Made by a program: the position numbers and the translations under genes. This document shows, piece after piece, positions 1 through 12,024 of a DNA stretch of 64,000 bases. The notes below the pieces were generated by a model. It searched no databases. It was not told the origin of the DNA and saw only the letters and a program-made list of their open reading frames with translations. How positions within the stretch are numbered: position 1 is the stretch's first letter; each line of letters opens with the position of its first letter. Source of the DNA: Chamaecyparis obtusa (taxonomy: Eukaryota > Streptophyta > Pinopsida > Cupressales > Cupressaceae); assembly GCA_027943335.1 (NCBI GenBank), contig BSBK01007859.1:669501-733500 (forward strand), given 5' to 3'.

Positions 1-1190
1 CCTCACATTTTCACTTTCAACAATTTTGTCAATAGCCTTATTCAAACATTTATATGCTTTTCTCTTTGATGAATATCTTAGGAATATACCTTCATCTCCT
101 TTTGAATCAAACTTTCCATTCCTAGCATCTTTTAGTATGTAACACCTACTTCCAAAAACTTTAAAGTAACTTACACTTGGTGTACACCCATACTAGAGTT
201 CATAAGGGGTTTTGTTTATGCCTTTCTTCAATTGTACTCAATTGAGTGTGTAGACAATAGTACTTATGGCTTCTCTCTAGAATGTGTGTGCAACCTTTTT
301 GTCAATCAACAATGTTCTAGCATAATCAACTATAGATTTCTTCCTTCTTTCAGCTATACCATTTTGTTGTGGAGTCCTCAGTGCAAATACTTATCTTTTG
401 ATTTTATTTTCATTGCAGAAGGCAGTAAATTCATCAGATATAAATTGACCTCTATTTGATCTTAAAATTTTTAGCTATTTTCCTATTTCCTTTTCAACTC
501 TAGCTTTATATCATTTGAACATTTGGAATGCATCATACTTCTCCTTTATAAATATTACCGACATCATTCTTGAATAGTCATCAACAAACAAAATAAAATA
601 TTGATCTCCATAATATAATTTAATTCTCACGGGACCACAAAGGTCAGTATGAACTAGTTCCAAAATACCATTATTACAATAAGACTTGCTTGAGAAACTT
701 GATTTTTTCATCTTGCCAATCTGACATCATTTTATCAGGTTTTCTTAGTTTTGATAGACCTCTAACTCTATTCTTTTTTCTCACCTTAATCATGTTATCA
801 AAATTTACATGACAAATTCTTTTATGCCATAGCCATAAATCCTCATCTTTAATAAATAATAAACTCTTTGTAGTAGTGTCAAGATAAAATAGGTTACCTT
901 TAAATTGTTCACAGTTCCAATCAAATCATAGATCTTCACTTTTCTATTTTGAAATTCCAGTCGATGGCCAGTGTTGTTCAGTCATGAAACACTCAACAAG
1001 TTTTAGTTTAGACCTTGAACCCAATAATAATAATCACATCTCATCTTTTCATTCAATATAATAGATCATTTTCCTTTTATAGAACATGGAGCATCATTTT
1101 GAAATATAAAAAATCTTCCATCATAATCTTCTAGGTTTTCAAACTTATCAATATCACAAGCCATATGATGTGAACATTCACTATCAATAA
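1..1190 (-). pseudogene. Copia pol relic (integrase and pre-integrase region)
   Basis: The minus strand carries a decayed Ty1/Copia integrase. The clearest open piece is 511-711, which contains the family motifs HTDLCGP and LFVDDYSRMM, where the aspartates belong to the integrase catalytic core. Towards position 1 the translation still follows the integrase C-terminal pattern but is broken by many stops. Around 720-860 the pre-integrase zinc-binding region can be followed in pieces. The element runs off the left edge, so RT and RNase H are not visible. Family assignment is secure; the sequence is not functional. Confidence 0.85.
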
Positions 1191-2490
1191 TACATGGGTC
1201 ATCTTTACTTACATGAGAAATAAGTTATTTTTCATCTTCATCAAAATCTTCCTTTACAACAACATAGACAACTTCAAATCTTTTTTTTGTATCATTAGAT
1301 TCATCGTTTGTTACACCTTCCTCAACTAGGTAACATGTTTTCTTTCCTTTTTCCGTGTAGTCTCTAAACCTTCAGTATCGGTTCTCCTTCTTATCACTTT
1401 TATCATTGTTGGTACATCTAGATGCAATGTGAACGATCTTGTTGTAATTAAAATATTTCAAGGGAAATTTACCTTTAAACTTTCATTTACCTCTTGGTAG
1501 TCTCTTAGCCAGTAGTGCCTCTAACTCTTCTTATTCTTTCTCTGTGATGAACTACTGTGATTATCTCTTTCTCTTCTTGAAGCTCCAATACTTAAAGATG
1601 ATTTGAATGTAGTTTCAATAGTCAATAAACTATTATCATAATTTCTAGGATCAAATGCAGTCATCTTACCGATTAAGGCTTCAAGAGTAACAACATTATT
1701 CGGTATGGATCTCAGTTCTTGAATTGCAGATACTCAAATAGCATACTTAGATGAAAGAGTTCTTAAAATTTTACTTACCACTTCTTCACTAGCTAATGTT
1801 CCACCATCACCTATGATGACACTAACAACTTCCTTTATTCTGAAACTATATTGATAAATTTTCTCTTCATCCTTCATTCTCATTTCATCAAATTTTCCTC
1901 TGAGACTATCAACCTTAATTTTTTGTACATGCTAATCACCTCCATAAAAAAGTGTAAGCCTATCTGACTTCTCTTTTGAAGTAATATAATCCTTAACATC
2001 ATTGAATTCAGCATTGGTCAGGGAAGAAGCAATTTCTATCATTACCAAGTTGTGTTCCTTCCTCTCATCTGATCAATTGTCATAGGTCCAAGAGATGATG
2101 GAGTGTAGTCATTATCCAAAAGATTCAATGTAGATTCTCCAATCACAAGAGAGGTGTTTAATATAATTGTCAACATTATCTTTGGTAATTACTAGAATTC
2201 ATTTGTCTAATTTTTGGGGCACTCTAACAGTAAGTTTCTCAAACTTTCCACCTCAACATCTCTGCATAGTTTTATTTTAAAAATCATGATGAATTCCTAA
2301 TTTAAAACTATTTTCTACTTGTTTGTTAATGACTCTTCAACTTTTCTCATTACTTAAATGAACATTATTAAAAAAATAGAAGATTGATGTCATTCTTTCT
2401 GGATCACTTGCTTCATTAACTTGCCAGTTCTTAAAAGGAAAAAAATTCTAGTAGGTTGTTGAATTTGTTCTATCATAGTTGTTGGTCATG
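1190..2490 (-). pseudogene. Copia gag relic
   Basis: This continues the same minus-strand Copia element upstream of integrase. A degenerate zinc knuckle is visible near 1390-1450 (NKIVHIASRC, with the first cysteines replaced by Tyr), and the UBN2-type gag region follows between about 1500 and 2470, in fragments broken by stops and frameshifts. A likely gag start lies near 2485. No 5' LTR or primer-binding site was found to its right, so the element appears 5'-truncated. Confidence 0.7.
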
Positions 2491-4712
2491 GATGCATGAT
2501 TTATAATCAACAAAATAAATTTATTTTCACAACCATACTCCTTGAATTGATTGTCTTGATAGACCATGTATTAAACATCATAGATTTTTCCTTGATAAAT
2601 CAAGTTGTTGCATATTAAATTGCATCTATGGTCTATGCCTATGTCCATACCCCTTACCCTCAAATGGTACTCTTAATTATGGCCTACCAGATAAATTCTC
2701 TTCTAAATAGGTGGTCCATAGATTAATATAAACTTCAGATTTTCTTCTTACCTTATACCTTGTCTTCACATAGATATACTAATAACAAGTTATGCTAATC
2801 CATGGCTAGGAAGAGCTTTAAGTGAAATCTGATTTTTTTAGTGCTAAAGATTTTATAAAATCGGTGTTATAGATTTAATGTTGATAGTAAATTTATTTAA
2901 GAAATCTATATCAAATATAGGTAATAGTTGTATAATACTAATTAACTTAATCTAGTGAAATAAGATAATTGGATAAGAAAGAATAATTTCTTTGTCATAA
3001 AACAATGTAGAACAATCTAGCATAATTATCTACTCTTTTTCATATAGTAGATTGGAATGATCCATTAATAAACTAGTAATGTAGATAGAAACAATTTTGG
3101 AGTAGATTGAGTGATGATCTTTTAGCAATTTAATCTATGTTGAACATTGAGAGATAGGTTTTTAGATTCAATGTTTTGTCAAGAATTCAAAAGTAGCAAA
3201 GGATTAAGTGACAAGATAATTAGTTTATACTTGAGTTAATTTATATTTCATTATGTCATCCTCAAATCAATTTGGAGTATACAATTATTTTCATTTGATT
3301 TAAGTTTTGAAAGAAAGAATCATCATATATATTATAGTTTGAAATTGTATTTCCTTTTAAATTGAATGGTGAAGACAAGATCTTTCGATGGTAATTTTGT
3401 TATCAAAGTTAAAATCTTATTGCAATTTTTAAATTGTTAGTAAATAGAAAGATGGATCCTATACATAGACTATAAGGATGATAAGATTAGAAAGCATGTT
3501 GCCTATTCAAATCCAGGAGGAATTCTTACTAGTTATAAACAGTATATTTTTATACATATGTATAATGTAGTTCTTGTTGAGTTATAAATAGTTAAACGCA
3601 CAATTATAAGATGAATATTTGTGTATGCTCTTTAATACTTTTGTAAGATTCTATTCACTTGCAAACATGTATGGGATTCAGTACATTTGTATCTCTATTT
3701 GAATTATACATTATTAGTAGTTGCTATGAGTTTGAATTGATAATTTTGTGCATTTTGTGCCTTCTTATAGATGCTTATTGTTATGATGGTGCACTTATGG
3801 ACATGTCCTTTATCTTCTTAATCATTATTAGTCTTATTTTTAGATAACTTGTTATTCATTTAAATGCATTTGATCTTAACTAAGTTGATCATTATGATTA
3901 GAAGAGGTGTTGAGCTTATGTCATGTTTTAATGGGATTGTACAAGTACTTGAGATTGTAATGTTTATAATAATTATCATAATTAAGTGATGTCAATCACG
4001 ATGATGGTTTTAACGTTTTGTATTATCTTAGAATTTGGTTGCATTTCATTCCCATGTTTTCTTGGGGGACATTTTGCTGAATACTTTAATTGAGATGGTT
4101 TCATTAATACTATATTAGTGTGGGCTAAAATCCATCCTAAGTTATGGAATTGGTGTTAAGTTATCAACTTTATCCTTGTTCCACCTAAGTGGGTGGCAAC
4201 TGATGGAAAAACTATCTGGGGAATAGGACCCTAGAAAGGGTTGTGTACCCTCTTTCTTGATTTTAATAAATAGATAGTTTGGAATGGGAAGGGTCAAACT
4301 ACAAAGTCTCTAAGCATGAACATAGGCAAGGCCATCAATGATGAGCCCCTGAGGCTTAGGTCCAGTCCCTTACGGTTTGTCTTTAAGTTTCTAATGAAAT
4401 AATTTCACTTCTTATCAATAATGATTCACCTAGCTAACATATCAATAAAGTGTTTATTTATTATCATGCATCTAATATTTACACCTAGTTGTATAGACAT
4501 GTGTGTAGTTACAGGTGTTGGACATGGTGGTCATAATGCAAAGGAAAGGTAGTGACATTTAGGTACGTAATGATAACCGTTTGTTTTTTTGACAAGTAGT
4601 ATAATCTTTTTATTCCCTTGACTTCTATTATATGTTAAATAAATCAAAATTATGTTCTCTTACTTTATTGTTAAAAAACAAATTATTATTCCACATTTTT
4701 TATCATGTAATC
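2491..4712. other. AT-rich spacer, no gene recognised
   Basis: No coding region, LTR pair or RNA gene can be supported. The short open frame at 3659-3847 is Leu/Ile/Cys-rich with no recognisable motif and is judged to be chance. The stretch 4190-4420 has higher GC and reads like the 3' end of a retroelement or transcript (AATAAA-like signal near 4264), but no family could be named. Confidence 0.5.
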
Positions 4713-5497
4713 ATGTCCTTGTGTTGAGGGATCCTCGGTGGGAAATTACATTATGCATTATGTATCTTCACTTCATTCCTTCACTTTCCATTGGCTTCAA
4801 AACTTCATCAAATCCTGCTTTCTGACTTAGAATTTACCTTTTCCTTCTTCACTACATCATTCGGTGACTTATTAACCGTTCAATTTTCTAGCCATTTGTT
4901 CATACAAATCCATTCTTTGTATAGAATTTTTTTTCGCTAAATCTCCTTTTATCACATTTTCTTTTGATTAATTATGTCCTTGTGTTGAGGGATCCTCGGT
5001 GGGGAATTACATTGTGCGCTATGTATCTTCACTTCATTCCTTCACTTCCCACTGGCTTCAAAACTTCATCAAATCCTGCTTTCTGACTTAGAATTTATCT
5101 TTTCCTTCTTCACTACATCAGTCAATGACTTATTAACCGTTCAATTTTCCAGCCATTTGTTCATATAAATCCATCATTTATATATACTTTGTTTTTTCAC
5201 TAAATCTCCTTTATCACATTTTCTTTTTATTAATTATGTCCTTGTGTCGAGGGATCCTCGATGGGGAATTACATTGTGTGCTACATATCTTCACTTCATT
5301 CCTTCACTTCCCACTGGCTTCAAAACTTCATCAAATCCTACTTTCTGACTTAGAATTTACCTTTTCCTTCTTCACTGCATCAATCGGTGACTTATTAACC
5401 GTTCAATTTTCCAGCCATTTGTTCATACAAATCCATCCTTTATATAAACTTTGGTTTTTTTGCTAAATCTCCTTTATCACATTTTCTTTTGATTAAT
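4713..5497. repeat. Three tandem copies of a ~261-bp unit
   Basis: The unit starting ATGTCCTTGTGTTGAGGGAT occurs at 4713, 4974 and 5236 (third copy with one change), giving periods of 261 and 262 bp. Copies end with a shared TTTATCACATTTTCTTTT stretch; the last ends near 5497. Copies differ by scattered substitutions. The open frame 5236-5466 is just one copy read through and is not a gene. Confidence 0.9.
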
Positions 5498-6297
5498 CTC
5501 AGATGTTTAATTCATTTCATAAACTATTTCAATGTATCTAGATTTCGGTAACACATTTTACCTTCAACTCAGAACTTAACTTTCTTGAAACTTGTTCCTT
5601 CTCTTTTTACCGCTTAGATCTATATCATAGATCATTATCCTGAATATTCCTAATCGTAGATCTCTTCAACTAACTCTTCCTCATCATCATAAACTTCTAG
5701 CTCATCATAGCTCATCATTAAATGTCATTCTGATCCTTGTATTTAATTTTTGTTCTTTTCTTGATGGATAACTCTGAATTTAAATTAACTTCACTCGGTG
5801 CCTAAAACCTTCTGCTTGGTGTCTTGTGTTCCTTTTCCTTCATAGAAACTTATTTTTCTCTTACTGAATAACATATTCTACTCAGTAGCCAAAATTGTTC
5901 TACTTATCTACTTGACTAATCTTCTTTACCATACTTTAATGACTTGATATAATTAAATGTTGGGTAGAAAACAATTATATCAACATAATCTTAACATTGT
6001 CTGATATGTATCACTTGCCCAATTAAGTTCTTAATCTTCACAACATTTCACTTATTCTTCTTCTTCTTAACTCACTCACACTTATATCATACTCTAAATG
6101 ATATGGTGACATAATATAAATTAAATATCAATTGCTTGACATCAATGACAAGATATAATAACTTATCTAACCTTTCTGCTAACTTGTATTCCTCTGATCT
6201 TGGTCAGTCTTCATCATCATCACCATCAATTATAGTAACATAAATGACAAAGCATAAGAGACATATTAGGAGGCAATTGCCTCTTATCCACTATATT
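5498..6297. other. AT-rich spacer, nothing recognised
   Basis: Low-complexity T/C- and A-rich sequence with repeated TCATCAT stretches near 5690 and 6210. No open frame, LTR, or transposon terminus can be supported. Confidence 0.4.
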
Positions 6298-6775
6298 TTA
6301 GTCATGCATTTGATCTAAGGCCCACTTCACCAAACATTCAGAAATATCATTCCACTCCCTAGGGATGTTTGCAAAAGTAATAGAGTCCAAAGAACTACAC
6401 AACCAAAGAATTTATCTAAGAACTATAGCTAAGTGCCAACTAACATATTCATGTTCCTACCTTGTTAACAAGGTCACCACCATCTAAGAATCAGACTCAC
6501 AAATAATATTGCACCATCTAAGAGCACAATGTCATTCAACAACAAACAAAATGGAAAACCCTCCATTAAATTATTTTTATGAAGGACCTTATAAACAGGA
6601 AAAAAAAAATGGTAAACTTCACCAATACTATCTTGGACAACTCCACTAATGCCAACATGCCCAAGATTCCTTTGAGATGATCCATCAGTATTAATTTTTA
6701 AAAATCCTTGAGGAGGGGGAAGCCAATGATCCTCCAAATTTATCTTCCGCAAAGGGTGTCTACCTCTACAACTAT
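6298..6775 (-). pseudogene. LINE C-terminal RNase H (RVT_3-type) relic
   Basis: The 92-codon minus frame beginning at 6752 contains WLPPPQGFLKINTDGSS followed by a G-x-x-G pattern and VVQDSIGEVY, the usual opening of the plant RNase H-like domain found at the end of LINE polyproteins. After a frameshift the end of the domain is visible (PREWNDISECLVKWA) down to a TAA at 6298-6300. In this family the domain degrades the RNA strand of the RNA-DNA hybrid. The copy is split by a frameshift and lacks any upstream RT, so it is a 5'-truncated dead fragment. Confidence 0.8.
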
Positions 6776-7673
6776 TTGTGAGGCCTCACCCCAACCCATC
6801 ATAGCACTATTGACACTTTCACATTTGATACTCCATGATTTGATACTTTGATAGACTTTTTGATTATTCTAACAGAGACTTATGATATTATGTTTGATGA
6901 TGATGATTACATTATGCAGACTATATTTTGATATGGATTAGAACCTAGAACATATGGTTGATTTTGGTTATACATGATTAAATATGTGAATTGAAGAGAA
7001 GATTTGATCATGATTAGATTTGATTGTTTCATGGATTATGCTCTATGTTAGGAAGTAGCATGGATAATATGTCATGATGATTTATGAAATTACTATGTTT
7101 AAACATTACTGAATGAAAATTGTAATTAGGAATTGAATTATGCATATTGAATAATGTTGTTGATTATGAATTGTATATGTATATATATTTGCATGTGATT
7201 TATTTCCTTGGACTACTGATGCTCGAGTTTACTGTGAAGGAAAGAGAACCATGGAATTATTTAGAGAATCAGGGCTAAACACATGTGAATTGAGTAAAGC
7301 TAAGGTTTAATCTGATTAAGAGATTTAAACCTCGTTGTAATGTGATCTTGTTTGTAAATGTGATTTATATGTGTGTTAATGGTGTGAATTCATGTTGTTA
7401 ATTAGACATGTCATTAAGAATGTGATTTTTATTTCATGGTGTCACTTGACACTTGTATTGTACATGTGGAGGGTGACATGTCAAATTAGGGCTTGGGAAA
7501 GAATTTCCTAACCTTATAGGGTGTTATATTAGTTCCACTTGCATTTAGATGTCTTGTAGGGATCACATCAAGTTGGAACTCAGATTTGAACTTTAGGGGT
7601 ACTTTAGAGGGGTCAAAAGTGACCCTATAGTGTATTTTTGGCCTAAATTAGCTAACCCTAGGAGGGTACCTAT
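6776..7673. other. Spacer left of the large LTR element
   Basis: No gene seen. It is AT-rich, becoming less so after 7440. The last 200 bp and the sequence after 23455 may together be the insertion target of the 15.8-kb element, possibly another LTR, but no match between them was established. Confidence 0.35.
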
Positions 7674-8782
7674 TGGCAAGTTGTCTATACTAAGGTATAT
7701 GACTAGATATAGTCTTGTCATTATGGAAACAAAGTCATATAGTAGTTTAGATTCAGTGCACTTGATGTAAAGATCAGAATTCGGTTAAGTGTTGAAGACT
7801 GGACAGCATATAGAGTTCTTGCAACTCAGAGCATCGGCGCACATGTGTACAGATGAATTATGGTATGCACTCTAGAAGTTAAGTTGGTTAGACTATATTA
7901 TTTCTTATTCTATGATCACATGATCATATGTGCAAGGATGAGAAAGTTACAGACGATTGAAGTTGCATAGCCAGTGTGTGTCAGTAGAGAACAGAGCATG
8001 GAGCTGACAGTTAGTATTTTGGTTTGCGATTGTAATGTAATATTGTAAAGGCTATGTGCCCATTGTATTTAGGTTGTCGGCATGTTTATATGTATAATTG
8101 TAAGCATGCTTAAGCTAATTCATTTGGAAGTGTTATTTGTAATTAGTTATAGGGCCGACCTAATTGTGTATTTTGTATGAGCATATAAATATAAGGTGCG
8201 ACCATTATATTCGGTATGGAAGTTGAAAGAGAGTTTTAGTAAGCAAAGAAGAAGTATGCAAAGACACTAGAAGATGTATTAGAGATTTTCTAGAGTTCAA
8301 AGAATCAACGCATCAAAGGAACTGATCTAACAAGCAGTGTCACAGTGACAATTCATCTTGCAAATATAGTGTGTATCTGAGATCAGAAGGTTGTAGCCTT
8401 CACCACTTGAGCAATGATATCTTCAACAGTGTGTCTTCTCCCCTAATAGGGATGATTGTAAAAGACTCCTAACAGGGTCTAACCCTTAACAAGGTCTATT
8501 GTACTTAAAGCATTGTAAAGCTACTCCTAACAGGGTAAAGGATCTTCTAACAATGATCACAAAACACTAGTGCAAAATATTAGTGGGTATCAATTCCCAC
8601 CGAGGTTTTTACCTATTTGGGTTTCCCCGTAATCATAGTGGTGTCATGTGTTGATTTCATGTTTCATGTTTATGTGAATTTTTATTTAAGTTCATAATAA
8701 AGATTAAAGTGAAAAGTTAAAATATAGTGAACACTAATTCACCCCCCCCCCCCCCCCCCGCTTAGTGTTCCCATTCCTAACA
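7674..8782 (+). repeat. 5' LTR of the large element
   Basis: It begins TGGCAAGTTGTC and ends CCATTCCTAACA. It matches 22335-23454 throughout. A hand comparison of the first ~260 bp gives roughly 22 differences (about 8%), so the insertion is old. It contains a TATA box at 8184, an array of CCTAACAGGG-like motifs (8440-8550), a possible AATAAAG poly(A) signal near 8696, and an 18-base C run at 8742-8759 just before the end. Confidence 0.93.
8184..8195 (+). promoter_or_regulatory. TATA box in 5' LTR
   Basis: TATAAATATAAG occurs here, with an equivalent at 22845-22856 in the 3' LTR. It is the obvious core promoter, placing the start of the R region at roughly 8215-8225. Conservation in both LTRs supports it. 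Confidence 0.6.
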
Positions 8783-8783
8783 A

Positions 8784-8796
8784 TTGGTATCAGAGC
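8784..8796 (+). other. Primer-binding site (initiator Met tRNA)
   Basis: TTGGTATCAGAGC follows the 5' LTR after one spacer base. It is complementary to the 3' end of plant initiator methionine tRNA, the usual primer for minus-strand DNA synthesis in Copia elements. Confidence 0.9.
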
Positions 8797-8836
8797 TCTA
8801 GTCCTCAGCATAGAAGTTTAACCACTTGAGGAGATC

Positions 8837-9792
8837 ATGGACAAAGAAGAAATGAAACATCTAAAAAAGAAATCTTGAAGTTTCTCTTGAAGACCTAGAC
8901 AAGTCAGAAAGAGAATCTGAAGAACTAAAGGATAAACTCAGTAATGCTCAATTAGTCATCAAAAAGCTAAGGAAAGATTTGAAAGAATGCTCTATCAATG
9001 ATCTAGGGACAATGGTTAAGAAGCTGAATAAAGAAAATAAATCCTTAAAAGAACAACTTGAAGAGTTTGATGATAAGCTGACTAATAATCAGAAAGTCTA
9101 TGATGAACAGATCAAAGAGAACCTTCAGCTGAATGAAGAACTAAGGCAAGAAAACATGGAAATCTTGGAGCTAAGGAATAGCAAAGAAATCTTGGAGTTT
9201 GAATTGAAAGTAGCAAAGAAAAATATTGACAAGTTACACACTAGTTCTGATTTGGTAGAATATCAGTTGTATGCAAGGAGAGCCAAAGGAGACACTAGTT
9301 CTATTGGATACAATGAAGCACAAAATCAGATTGACAATATGCGAGAAAGAAAGGATTCACAAAAGGACTCTATTGATGCTGAAAAGACTGAAGATCAAAC
9401 CAAAGATAATGGTGGACCACCTAAGAATGAGCGCAAGCAAGTAGAACACACTTGTTTTGCATGTAACAAGCATGGACACATTGCAAGGAACTGTACAAAG
9501 GTAAGACCTTTTAATGGTTACTATTACTCATGCAAAAAGTTTGGTCATAGAGCTATGAATTGCAAGACTAATAAGAAGAATAGGATTCAGCAAGATCAAA
9601 GAAATCAGAATTAGACAAATGTAAGAAGTTCTCAGAATGTTACATGCCAGATATGTAACTATAATGGTTACATAGCAAAACAATGCAAAATAGTGACTCA
9701 TGTCAATGCACCAAGGAATATAAGACCTCCAATCATTTGTCACTCTTGTAACAAGGCTGGACATATCTCAAGGTTCTATAGATCAAGGATGT
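8837..9792 (+). pseudogene. Gag-like protein with coiled coil and four zinc knuckles (large element)
   Basis: The start is the ATG at 8837 (GAGATCATGGACAAAG), the first after the primer site. One indel near 8865-8875 shifts into the main open frame, which then runs to a TAG at 9612-9614 and continues in frame to a TGA at 9790. The first two thirds are Lys/Glu/Leu-rich heptad-like sequence, predicted coiled coil. Four CCHC knuckles follow: an intact one at 9452-9493 (CFACNKHGHIARNC), then three near 9527, 9645 and 9739 that have each lost one ligand (C to Y, H to Y, C to Y). Gag packages element RNA into virus-like particles. The copy is decayed. Confidence 0.82.
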
Positions 9793-10399
9793 GAGGTCAG
9801 GGCAGCCCTAAAAAGGCTGAAGAACCAGTTTTGGATCCCGTAGGAGAAGTTAATTTTGTCAAAGCCTCTGATGAGGTGAGCATGATTTGGTCAAAGAAAA
9901 AGGACAAGATTGATGAGAATGTATTGGATGCATCTACAATGGACGCAGCCTCTACATCTGGATGAATGGCCCTCAGGGTCATAGGGGGAGCTAATTTAGC
10001 TCTAGACCCTTGCATGGATGGTATACTCATCCTCAGAGTATGCACCTTTGGACTTAAGCTTTCAGAGTATAAAGGTACCTGTGTGCAAGAGCACACATGC
10101 TGATTATGAACAGAACTTGAGTTGGAAATTTTGAAGTGACAGCCTGGTTTACGTGACTTGCATTAATGGCAGAATTTTCACTTTTAAAGTACACAAAATT
10201 TATTTGATTTCTCATTGCATTCAAATTCAGAGTGATAGAAAGTAGAAAGAGCCTTGGAAGTTGTTGTGAAGACTTGGAGATTAATCTATCAGTGATTGCA
10301 ATGCATTTGGTCGGTTACATAAACCCTAAGCTCATTGCACTAATTCAGAAGCCTTCAGATTATCTCAGAGTTCAGTTGGAAAGTGTTTACAAGTAAGTC
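9793..10399. other. Non-coding gap between gag and ORF2
   Basis: About 600 bp with no sustained frame. The gag frame can be read a further ~55 codons (FVKASDEVSMIWSKKK region) to a TGA at 9963-9965, which resembles the gag-to-protease linker of Copia elements, but no protease follows. A GTAAGT sits directly before the ORF2 ATG (10392-10397). Confidence 0.45.
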
Positions 10400-12024
10400 A
10401 TGGCCACTCCCATTGTTTATGATGTCACTAAGAAGAAGAGATATATTTTCAAGAAACATCCTTTCAAGTCAACCCTAGATGATGTAGAGGGAGCTTTCTC
10501 CCACACGCCTATGGGCGTCATGCATGTGGAGGATATTAGGGCATATATCTACTATAAGAAGGAACCAATTGGACTGGATAGGCTAAGAGTGCACATGGAT
10601 ACCATGTTGAAACTAGATAAAACATTCATGGATGAATATGCTAAATGGAATGATCATCCTATTGTTGGGTATGCTATGGCATATGAATTCTATGAGATAG
10701 AATGGATAAAGATTTTATTAAGAAGAATTCATGATGATTTGTTTTGGATTGGTGATGTACCAGTTAGAATCGCTAATGACTTGATTCATGAGATGACATG
10801 CCTTTCTAGGATAGGTGTCATCCTTCCTATCAGCAAGGATTTCAGAAAGATAGTTGAGTAGACATGTAAGTCAAGAAGCGATAAGTGCAGCATGATAATC
10901 AAGCCTATTGAGAAAGCTGACATCAAATTGATGTCAATGATACTGGGATACAGGTTTCATCACACCAGCAGGGTGAATAGTGTGTCTACGGGCACTATTC
11001 TAGCAACCATTAGAATGGTGAAGGAAGATGGTGATTTCAACTTGTGTGAGATTTTGCACACACAGTTGATTGATAACATCAAAGCTATCAAACATGACAA
11101 GACAAAGATATTCAGGTTTGGGTCATTAATCATCTACATGTACCTTCATATTGTTGGAAAGATATCAGATTTGTATTTGGACAAGTCCATTCCAACCATG
11201 CCTTACATATCCAACAAAGCATCCATTGAAAGCACATTAAGGGATCGTATAACATTGGAATTGAAGACCTTTAGAGCTAAGATGTAAATGAGGTTCAGAA
11301 TCCCAAAGAGCATTGTGGATAAGTATAAGGATACTATTTTCTTTATGTAGAGATAGATACAACTTGTATGGAAGTTGTTGAGCCAAGAACTAAGTGGATT
11401 CATCCACTTGGTTATGAGGTAGAGGAACAAGTCCTTGAAGCATATGCATAGGTACTACTGTCAGCCACCAAAGATACTAATGAACCTAGATGGGGAACAT
11501 ATGAGGAGAAAACTAGAGAAGTAGATGCTAAGCTAAATAGTGCAGCAACAAAAATAAAGGTTGCTAAAGTCACATCAAAAATCTTGAGAATACATGGTGT
11601 ATCTCAAGCAAACCTTGACAAGGAAAAAGAAGAGAAAATGGAAGAGGAAGAAAAGAAAGAAGAAGGAAAACAAGAGAAAGATGAAACTTATGTTGAACTA
11701 ACCAAGGTAAAACTAGAAGTGATGGATAGCACTCCCTCCTCGGTATTGTTGTCAAGTTTGACGCTTGACACATCTAGTTTGGACTCATGGAAAGAAGAAG
11801 ACCTGATTAAGTTCAGCATCCTAACTATGGAGAAGGCAAAGGAGAAACAAGTAATGAGAAATCCTCTCCTTGTGGAATCAGTGAACATACTAAACAGTTT
11901 GTTTCCTATGGACATGAAAGTGAATAAGGTACACTCAGTTGATGATGTGAGTATAGTTATCTCTCAATTCAAAAGTAATTTTTCAAGCCTTGAAGAATAT
12001 GCATCCAAAGTTGCAGAAGAGAAG
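10400..12024 (+). pseudogene. ORF2 of the large element, 5' part, unknown function
   Basis: I do not recognise this protein. The ATG at 10400 has good plant context (GTCATGGCC). The frame reads to a TAG at 10859, continues in the same frame (restart at 10892) to a TAA at 11285, then shifts frame near 11347 and runs on, past a TAG at 11449, to the nested insertion at 12024. The N-terminal ~290 residues look globular (motifs PMGVMHVEDIRAY, GLDRLRVHMD, WIGDVPVRI). From about 11590 comes a Lys/Glu-dense stretch (KEEKMEEEEKKEEGKQ) and then helical, coiled-coil-like sequence. No RT, integrase, protease or envelope signature, signal peptide or membrane segment was seen. The 3' part resumes at 21589. 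Confidence 0.7.
12020..12024 (+). repeat. Target-site duplication of nested element, left copy
   Basis: AGAAG immediately precedes the nested 5' LTR and is repeated at 21585-21589 directly after the nested 3' LTR: a perfect 5-bp duplication. Confidence 0.93.

Noticed and set aside
232..459. 75-codon plus-strand open frame
   Set aside because: Opposite strand of the Copia integrase relic; no family resemblance of its own.
7667..7671. TACCT as a certain target duplication of the large element
   Set aside because: It matches 23456-23460 but is offset by one to two bases from the TG/CA ends, so it is listed only as a candidate.
8742..8759. 18-C run as a functional G-quadruplex or i-motif
   Set aside because: A homopolymer expansion of a block that is interrupted in the sister LTR; likely slippage or assembly noise.
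9797..10096. 99-codon minus-strand frame in the gag-ORF2 gap
   Set aside because: Antisense to the end of the gag reading frame, composition ordinary, no motif.
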